Assembly: GCA_028681035.1 (NCBI GenBank)
Contig: JAQUJJ010000077.1
Span: forward strand, 1 to 17,254
Direction: 5' to 3'
DNA length: 17,254 nt
Source: Candidatus Cloacimonadota bacterium
GTDB lineage: Bacteria > Cloacimonadota > Cloacimonadia > Cloacimonadales > Cloacimonadaceae
Shown: one piece after another, positions 1 to 4,717 of the stretch
Layout: each line of letters opens with the position of its first letter
Position numbering within the stretch: position 1 is the stretch's first letter
The notes under the pieces: model-generated
Database searches by the model: none
What the model was told of the DNA's origin: nothing
Seen by the model: only the letters and a program-made list of their open reading frames with translations
Position numbers and translations under genes: made by a program

Positions 1-1289
1 GATGCTCCCCTGAAGCTGCTGATGAAGCGCTCGAACTGCTCCTGGAAGGTCTTGAAGAATCTCTCGATGATCTTGGCTTTGGCATTGTAGCTTTCGGCGA
101 AGGCCACTTCGATGCCTAGCCTGGGGAAGATGCCTGCCAGGTCACTGGAGAGATCATGATCCTGCCATTTCTCATTGAATAGCTTGCTTCGGAAGGCCTT
201 GCCATTATCGAGATAGACATACTTGGGTACTCCTCCCCAGTTGAGGAAGGCGTTTCTGAAGGCGATCTGGATATGCTGGCTGTCTTCGGTGAAGGCGAGC
301 GTGGCTCCTACCGGATACCTTGATGCCCAGTCCAGCACCATGATCATAGTCATGCGTTGGGGCTTTCCCGTCTTGGGATTGATGATATCGAAGGCCAGGG
401 TATGTCCATCAGCTACCCAGACCTGACCGACTTTCAGTAGTTCATTGTCTCGTTTGATGGTTTTAACGATCTCTTCAGCCACTGCCTTGCTGCCCTTGCG
501 AGCCTGTGTCCAGATGGCTGGATTGTTACGCATATAGTCTTCACACCAGCGTCTCAAGGTAGGTTTTGAACTTGGAGACTCTAATGAGCCCAGCCTGGAA
601 TAACTCTTAAGCGTGGCGATGGCGGACCCGATCTTGATCTTCTGGGGTGAGAGCAGCAGTTTCATCAGGAAGTGCTGTTCCAGATAGCTAACCTTGCGAC
701 CGCGGAGTTGGTTCTTACTCTTGTGGATCAAGGAGAACATATCCCGGTTGCTTTCGGTGTACTTCTCCACCCATAACCTCAAAGTGCGTTCCTGGCGGAT
801 TCCCTTGATAGCTTTCAACTCAGGCACCAAGAGCCCTTCATTGTATTCCTTGGCGATCAGCTTCCACTCTTCTAACTTGGCTTCGGTCTCTGCTAGTCGG
901 CTCAGTACTGTCTCGCAGAACTGGGAGTGGAGTTGAGCCTCGACCATGCAACTGAGTAGTTCTTTGCTTTCCGGCTCCAGATTCAAAGTAGCGGCATCGA
1001 TCTGATTATTGATCGTTACAGGCTCGATGGCATGCGATTCCTCTTCCTTATATAAAGGGGAGCTTGTCTCCGGGTCGGATTCAACTGGAGGTGGTTGCTG
1101 AGTCGTGGCAGGTTTGATTCTACTCACGATCTTGGCTTTTATCTCCGTACGGATAGTTTTATCTGATCCGGTCCCAAGTTTTGTGAACTTGATCGGGACT
1201 CCGGACTTGATCAGCTCTGCTATCCTTCGGCAGTCTGCGTCATACTCTTCTCTGTTATACTGGCCGATGATCTCTTCCAGTGTTTCCAT
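1..1289 (-). CDS. MuA-type DDE transposase, 3' part outside window
   Basis: The frame is open for 429 codons from ATG 1289 to the left edge with no stop. The start is set by a strong AAGGAGGAG ribosome site, and the ATG overlaps the upstream stop (ATGA), implying translational coupling. An acidic, partly coiled stretch (about residues 110-150) is followed by two helix-turn-helix-like segments, at about 165-185 (RTLRLWVEKY) and 240-250 (PTLRRWCEDY), resembling MuA domains I-beta and I-gamma. The RNase H-like core follows, with D294 (WVADGH), D361 (YLDNGKAF) and E409 (KIIERFF). The D-D spacing of 67 equals that of MuA (D269-D336). The C-terminal beta-barrel and MuB/ClpX-contact regions would lie beyond the window. 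The N-terminal enhancer-binding wing domain of MuA is absent here and seems to be supplied by the preceding ORF. Codons are rich in ATC, AAG, GAG and CTG, unlike the chromosomal genes to the right. Confidence 0.9.
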   Translation of the reverse strand, partial: METLEEIIGQYNREEYDADCRRIAELIKSGVPIKFTKLGTGSDKTIRTEIKAKIVSRIKPATTQQPPPVESDPETSSPLYKEEESHAIEPVTINNQIDAATLNLEPESKELLSCMVEAQLHSQFCETVLSRLAETEAKLEEWKLIAKEYNEGLLVPELKAIKGIRQERTLRLWVEKYTESNRDMFSLIHKSKNQLRGRKVSYLEQHFLMKLLLSPQKIKIGSAIATLKSYSRLGSLESPSSKPTLRRWCEDYMRNNPAIWTQARKGSKAVAEEIVKTIKRDNELLKVGQVWVADGHTLAFDIINPKTGKPQRMTMIMVLDWASRYPVGATLAFTEDSQHIQIAFRNAFLNWGGVPKYVYLDNGKAFRSKLFNEKWQDHDLSSDLAGIFPRLGIEVAFAESYNAKAKIIERFFKTFQEQFERFISSFRGA

Positions 1290-2032
1290 CACTCCTCCTT
1301 GTTTCCTACTTTTATATATGATGTGATGAACCGGCAGTCCCTTTTATCAGAGCCCATGTTCATCAGCTCCCGATCCAGGCAGACACCCTGCTGGTTCTTG
1401 CTCTTGCAGTCTGCTATCTCCAGATCAAGAAGCTCGCCTACCGCCAGGACAAAAGTCTTGGTGGTATGGCTCTTCCCACTGGGTACCAATCTGTTGACCG
1501 CAGGCAGGTTTCCTTCTTTTACCAGTCTGCGGATCGTCTTTACTGATTTGCCTGTCAGCTCGGCCACCCTCGATAGGGGTAGCCAGATCATTGTAAAATC
1601 TCTCTCCATTTCATATCCTTCCCATGATATCCGATTTCTTGAAATTGGACTTGGACAAATTGAGAGTGCCGGACTTGGACATGGACTTGGACATTCGCCT
1701 GGACTTGGACACGGACTTGGACATTTTTCGTAGCACTTGGACACAATTTCGCACAAAGAATGGATATTGTGCCCAGATGCTATACGCAGTGTGCGCTTAA
1801 AGCTGCTTTGTCCAAGTCCGAGTGGATATGGTTGGACTTGGACATTCTGCGTTTGGCAGGCTTCGCAGCCCGACTTTTTGCACTGTTTCATGGTCATTTT
1901 CACCTCTCTGGTTAGTTTTAACAGGGTGCTAACTACCTTGCATCCAATATCTTGGGAAGTCCTTTCTGCTGTCTGGCGGATCTTTCCGACACTTTTTTCG
2001 AGGGTGCCCAAACTCGACGGCACGAATGCCAT
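1289..2032 (-). CDS. Early regulator ORF: Cys-rich/CPSP region plus C-terminal winged-helix DNA-binding domain
   Basis: The ORF has 247 codons from ATG 2032, which has a GAGGGTG ribosome site 7 nt upstream. Residues 1-50 look protein-like and amphipathic. Residues 51-59 hold a small Cys cluster (C51, C56, C59). Residues 104-129 are a Cys-Pro-Ser-Pro run encoded by five in-frame copies of the 11-bp GGACTTGGACA motif. From Met142 (base 1609, with its own AAGGA site) a convincing 106-residue protein begins. Its LPLSRVAELTGKSVKTIRR segment resembles excisionase/MerR helix-turn-helix proteins and the MuA domain I-alpha wing (W-x-P...ELTGKS...). It ends inside the ribosome site of the transposase. 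Two readings are possible: a full 247-residue regulator, or only the 106-residue domain, with 1610-2032 acting as control DNA. The Mu counterparts by position are Ner and the MuA N-terminus. I am confident of the C-terminal domain and unsure of the start. Confidence 0.6.
   Translation of the reverse strand: MAFVPSSLGTLEKSVGKIRQTAERTSQDIGCKVVSTLLKLTREVKMTMKQCKKSGCEACQTQNVQVQPYPLGLGQSSFKRTLRIASGHNIHSLCEIVSKCYEKCPSPCPSPGECPSPCPSPALSICPSPISRNRISWEGYEMERDFTMIWLPLSRVAELTGKSVKTIRRLVKEGNLPAVNRLVPSGKSHTTKTFVLAVGELLDLEIADCKSKNQQGVCLDRELMNMGSDKRDCRFITSYIKVGNKEE
1607..1620 (-). promoter_or_regulatory. Internal ribosome site and ATG for the short DNA-binding protein
   Basis: On the minus strand AAGGA (1620-1616) precedes ATG (1609-1607) by six bases, in frame with the longer ORF starting at 2032. 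Translation from here would give only the winged-helix domain and leave the repeat array untranslated. The site is as good as the one at 2032, so both products may be made. Confidence 0.5.
1645..1844. repeat. Iteron array of GGACTTGGACA
   Basis: Exact 11-bp copies start at 1647, 1671, 1683, 1701, 1713 and 1834 (plus orientation), with one inverted copy at 1809-1819. A 10/11 match, GCACTTGGACA, is at 1733-1743. Start-to-start spacings are 24, 12, 18, 12 and 20 in the left block. The core is near-dyadic (it extends to ACTTG-TC-CAAGT at 3047-3058), as expected for a protein-binding site. Copies occur in both orientations, in different reading frames and also in non-coding DNA beyond the repressor, so a DNA-level role (operator, transpositional enhancer or transposase-binding site) is more likely than a protein-level one. 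Confidence 0.85.
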
Positions 2033-2052
2033 TGAGATTCACCCTCTCGAAA

Positions 2053-2089
2053 ATTATCATTGACACAACTATACGGCTCATTATCATTG
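2053..2089. repeat. Direct repeat ATTATCATTG in the divergent control region
   Basis: ATTATCATTG occurs at 2053-2062 and 2080-2089, 27 bp apart. The first copy overlaps the -35 and the second the -10 of the proposed repressor promoter. On the opposite strand each reads CAATGATAAT, containing a GATAAT that could serve as a -10 for the leftward early promoter, though no good -35 is spaced from it. These are candidate operators for the repressor or early regulator. Confidence 0.5.
2060..2087 (+). promoter_or_regulatory. Putative promoter of the S24 repressor
   Basis: TTGACA (2060-2065), a 16-bp spacer and TATCAT (2082-2087) lie 67-94 bp upstream of the repressor ATG. This is one of only two sigma70-like promoters seen in the window; chromosomal genes mostly show TTGACA without a standard -10. 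Overlap with the ATTATCATTG repeats would allow autoregulation. Confidence 0.5.
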
Positions 2090-2153
2090 TTCCAGGACAA
2101 GGTTAGATACCGTATGGAGAATGTCAACGAAAAAATAGCCCTATGGAGGAATT

Positions 2154-2891
2154 ATGCCTGACAAAGAGATCGGCGAGAGACTCGGAAAACTATTAAAAAT
2201 AATGCGCTTGAAGAACTTTGAATTTGCTATAAAATTTGGCATTTCTAATGCCTCATTGGCCCGTTACAAGTCCGGAGATCGGCTTCCCGAAGCCCAACTT
2301 TTACTCGATTTATGTAAAGCCAGAGTGAACATAAATTGGTTGTTGACCGGGGAGGGTACTACGCAAATTACTCAGGATTTCGATGGCTGGATGAAGGAGA
2401 AACTGGAACAGCGGATGAAGGTGGTCGACAGTAAGACTGGGCTAATCCAATCCCCTACAATCGATTACACTCGCACAATTACACTGCCGATTTCTGGCGA
2501 AATTTCCGCCGGACCCAGAGAGGACATCGTAGACTGCCGGGATTTAGGCGAGACGATAGAGATACCCAGGACGCTGGCACCCGGAAGTGATAGTCAATAC
2601 ATAGCTTTCAAGGTTAACGGCCGTAGCATGGAACCCAATATCCTGCATGAGGACGTTGTGATCATCAAGCAGAGCATCGACTGGGAATTTGCCAATGGCA
2701 GAGTGTGCGCAGTCCGGGCTTCCGACGGAGTCACACTCAAGAAAGTGGTGCTCGATCCGGCTAATAGTCGTATTATTTTACAGCCATTTAATATGGACTA
2801 CAGCGTCCAGATTATAGACCCGGATCAGGGTCTGGAAATATTCCTGATAGGGATTTTGTCACTTCAGTTGCGGCTTTTTAAACTCGACTGA
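2154..2891 (+). CDS. CI/LexA-like S24 phage repressor (HTH plus self-cleaving peptidase domain)
   Basis: The protein has 245 residues. The N-terminal 70 residues match the phage CI-type helix-turn-helix domain: IGERLGKLLK...FGISNASLARYKSGDRLP, with the typical VNINWLLTGEG ending. After a linker (70-105) comes an S24 domain with a likely self-cleavage bond A119-G120 (GEISAG), nucleophile S158 (VNGRSMEP) and general base K196 (GVTLKK). The Ser-Lys spacing of 38 is close to LexA's 37. All catalytic residues are present, so DNA-damage (RecA)-triggered cleavage and prophage induction is the expected behaviour. The start is supported by GGAGG 4 nt upstream. The gene diverges from the early regulator/transposase operon and points toward the element's end, like Mu c. 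Mu's own repressor lacks an S24 domain, so this is the alternative type found in some Mu-like prophages. Confidence 0.9.
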   Translation: MPDKEIGERLGKLLKIMRLKNFEFAIKFGISNASLARYKSGDRLPEAQLLLDLCKARVNINWLLTGEGTTQITQDFDGWMKEKLEQRMKVVDSKTGLIQSPTIDYTRTITLPISGEISAGPREDIVDCRDLGETIEIPRTLAPGSDSQYIAFKVNGRSMEPNILHEDVVIIKQSIDWEFANGRVCAVRASDGVTLKKVVLDPANSRIILQPFNMDYSVQIIDPDQGLEIFLIGILSLQLRLFKLD

Positions 2892-2910
2892 TTTCGGCCA
2901 ACCCCTCGGA

Positions 2911-3060
2911 TGTCCAACTCCAGTCCAAAATAAGCGCTATTTGCAATAATCGATGATACAAAGACGTCCAAATACGTCTAAAACAGGCTATGTCCAAGTC
3001 CAAACATAGTCCGCCATATCTCCGCACCTCATAAAGCGTTATCCCCACTTGTCCAAGTGA
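2911..3060. repeat. End-proximal motif copies (possible transposase-binding sites)
   Basis: This 303-bp gene-free stretch (2892-3194) carries TGTCCAACTCC (2911-2921, 10/11), exact TGTCCAAGTCC (2991-3001) and TGTCCAAGTGA (3050-3060), all in one orientation. The last lies within the dyad ACTTG-TC-CAAGT (3047-3058). Measured from 3072 they lie about 12, 71 and 151 bp inward, reminiscent of the three L sites at the Mu left end. Between them is a perfect dyad, AGACGT-N6-ACGTCT (2962-2979). No coding potential was seen. Confidence 0.6.
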
Positions 3061-3133
3061 GACGGGCTTGCAACTTTGGGTGAGAGTTTATACTAAAGTA
3101 AAAAAACGGGGGAATGCCAATTCACATTTCTTC

Positions 3134-3161
3134 TTGACAAGAGGAGCGGTAGAGTTAAACT
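3134..3161 (+). promoter_or_regulatory. Putative promoter of the outer-membrane protein gene
   Basis: TTGACA (3134-3139) is followed 22 bases after its first T by TAAACT (3156-3161). No TATAAT is present. The TTG-N19-TA spacing recurs upstream of other chromosomal genes in this window. The promoter lies just outside the proposed end of the mobile element, so the insertion left it intact. Confidence 0.4.
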
Positions 3162-3194
3162 CTGTCATTAAGTGTTAGACAGGAGAGAGGAAAG

Positions 3195-4523
3195 ATGTTT
3201 AAAAGATTATTGGTTGTTTTGTTAGCAATTGTACCCCTATGGCTTGCCGCCCAGGAAATGCCATTTGCCTTAAAAACGCGCACACGCTACAGTGCATCTG
3301 GAATGATTGGCAAAGTTGCAGTTGATTCCACTGATTATTACCGGGCAAGATTCATTCAGGAATACAAATATAAGAAGTTTGGTATTGGTTTGGATTTGGA
3401 TTTTCTGTTCGATGAGGATTACCATATAAGAAAAACAGACTGGGATAAACTGGATGACATTCCAGGAAAGATATATTATCTTCGCTATGCCGAGTTAAAT
3501 GAGCCGTTTTACTTCCATTTTGGGGGATTTCCGAACTATACAATCGGTAACGGATTTGTGATGCACAACTACTCCAATATGTATTACTACCCTGAGGTTA
3601 GAAACTTGGGTTTAACGATTGGTGGAAGCCCTAAATGGCCGCTGAAGCCGAGCTTTCAGATATTTAGCTCCAATGTTGAAAAGCCTCAGATAATCTCTTT
3701 TGCCACCAGAGTTCATCCGATACCAGATTCCACTTTCAATTTTGTTGATATCTTTGATGTTGGTTTTGGTGTTTATGGGGATAGAGACCAGAAATCAGGA
3801 TTGAAAGATAGCACAGACCCGACATTATACCAATCCCTAAATATCGGTAAAAAAGCTCCCGTGGCGGTTTATAGTCTGGATTATCGCCTTCAATTCGTCA
3901 ACAAACCTCAGGCGATATTTGGTACTTACGCTGAAATGGCACATATTACCGGTGGAGGAACAGGGTTTATTCTGCCGGGTGTATATGGAGATTTCAAGTT
4001 TATGGTGATAAATCTGGAATATCGCATCAATGGAAAAGAGTTTTATCCTGGCTTCTTTGATAGTAACTATGAGCGAGACCGGGCTGTTGCCGATACACTT
4101 GGCAAGATCACTACCAAGGAAGAAAGTATTCAGAGTATGGATGCTTCCTATGGCATACTGTGTAATATTAGCGGGCTGATCGGGAAAAAGATTCGGACTA
4201 ATCTTGGCTGGCAGAATCTATACGGAGACAAGTTGGAAAGAGGAAAATCCCTGTGGTTCGGTATCGGCGTTGATACTCAATATGGCAGGCTGGAAAAGGT
4301 AAAGTTCTCCTACAGTAAAAGCAATGTGGAAAGCCTAGACCTGGGAAAGGTGGCGGTACCCAACGCTGCCATGTCCGCAAGCGTTATGTTCAGTTGGAAC
4401 GAGAAAAGAAAGATCTTCATCATCGGGCAATACTCCGAGAAATATAAAGACAAAGAGGGCGATATCAAATGGTGGAAGGATACCAAACGTTCGGCATCGG
4501 TCGGCGTAAAGGTGAATTTCTAA
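3195..4523 (+). CDS. Predicted outer-membrane beta-barrel protein, function unknown
   Basis: The protein has 442 residues. A Lys-Arg start and a hydrophobic core ending in LAAQ (about residues 3-20) form a clear signal peptide. The rest alternates polar and aromatic residues in strand-like segments (for example RYAELNEPFYFHFGGF and LDYRLQFV), is rich in Tyr, Phe and Gly, has no long hydrophobic helix, and ends in Phe, as barrels inserted by BamA do. A porin-like or surface-exposed role is likely, but I recognise no named family. The start has a strong GGAGAGAGGA ribosome region. It is the first chromosomal gene after the mobile element and appears monocistronic, with its own promoter and a hairpin region between it and leuS. 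It does not look like a phage gene. Confidence 0.75.
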   Translation: MFKRLLVVLLAIVPLWLAAQEMPFALKTRTRYSASGMIGKVAVDSTDYYRARFIQEYKYKKFGIGLDLDFLFDEDYHIRKTDWDKLDDIPGKIYYLRYAELNEPFYFHFGGFPNYTIGNGFVMHNYSNMYYYPEVRNLGLTIGGSPKWPLKPSFQIFSSNVEKPQIISFATRVHPIPDSTFNFVDIFDVGFGVYGDRDQKSGLKDSTDPTLYQSLNIGKKAPVAVYSLDYRLQFVNKPQAIFGTYAEMAHITGGGTGFILPGVYGDFKFMVINLEYRINGKEFYPGFFDSNYERDRAVADTLGKITTKEESIQSMDASYGILCNISGLIGKKIRTNLGWQNLYGDKLERGKSLWFGIGVDTQYGRLEKVKFSYSKSNVESLDLGKVAVPNAAMSASVMFSWNEKRKIFIIGQYSEKYKDKEGDIKWWKDTKRSASVGVKVNF

Positions 4524-4543
4524 GCAGAACAGATAAGCACATA

Positions 4544-4616
4544 TTAGGCTCACAATTACGCTGCGTTTAGTTCTGTAATAAACCAATCAGGATCGTACAG
4601 CATAATTGTGAGCTAA
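4544..4616. repeat. Large inverted repeat between the OMP gene and leuS
   Basis: The left arm 4544-4563 (TTAGGCTCACAATTACGCTG) pairs with the right arm 4598-4616 (CAGCATAATTGTGAGCTAA), with one bulged G and one wobble/mismatch, around a 34-nt loop. The loop has a nested GTTTA...TAAAC stem. No T-tract follows, so it is not a standard terminator. It could be an mRNA 3' stabiliser, a dispersed palindromic element or a leuS leader structure. Confidence 0.7.
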
Positions 4617-4650
4617 ATGTAGCAGGAAACTGCAGAATATTAGCTTTTGC

Positions 4651-4676
4651 TTGACAATTCCTTAGCCCCCTAAACA
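4651..4676 (+). promoter_or_regulatory. Putative leuS promoter
   Basis: TTGACA (4651-4656) is followed by TAAACA (4671-4676), 42 bp before the leuS ATG. The spacer is short for sigma70, but the TTGACA/TAAAC pair resembles that upstream of the preceding gene. The leader contains no T-box sequence. Confidence 0.35.
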
Positions 4677-4717
4677 TTGCAAGAGACTATAAATAAAACA
4701 GATCACTGGAGAATAAC

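Larger units (their letters stand above)
1..3072 (-). mobile_element. Left-end segment of a Mu-like transposable phage/transposon (continues beyond window)
   Basis: The order from the right boundary inward is: sparse motif copies (2911-3060), an S24 repressor transcribed toward the end, a divergent promoter region, an early DNA-binding ORF, and a MuA-type transposase transcribed away from the end. This is the Mu attL-c-ner-A layout. The right boundary is an inference: Mu-family ends are TG...CA, and a CA at 3071-3072 lies 12 bp beyond the outermost motif copy (3050-3060). A CA at 3125-3126 is an alternative. The other end and the target-site duplication are outside the window. Structural genes are not visible, so this may be a prophage or a simpler transposon. 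Confidence 0.72.

Noticed and set aside
1299..2063. Two plus-strand open frames opposite the early regulator
   Set aside because: They lie antisense to the winged-helix ORF and the motif array, lack ribosome sites, and have no recognisable protein features. The array itself has no stops in any frame.
1933..2127. Minus-strand 64-codon frame in the divergent control region
   Set aside because: No ribosome site. It covers promoter elements and overlaps the better-supported frame starting at 2032.
4551..4612. AATTGTGAGC similar to a lac operator
   Set aside because: Only a short half-site match within a longer palindrome, with no LacI-family gene or sugar operon nearby.
4524..4717. T-box or other known riboswitch before leuS
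   Set aside because: The conserved T-box sequence (AGGGTGGNACCGCG) is absent and the hairpin has no antiterminator alternative that I can see.
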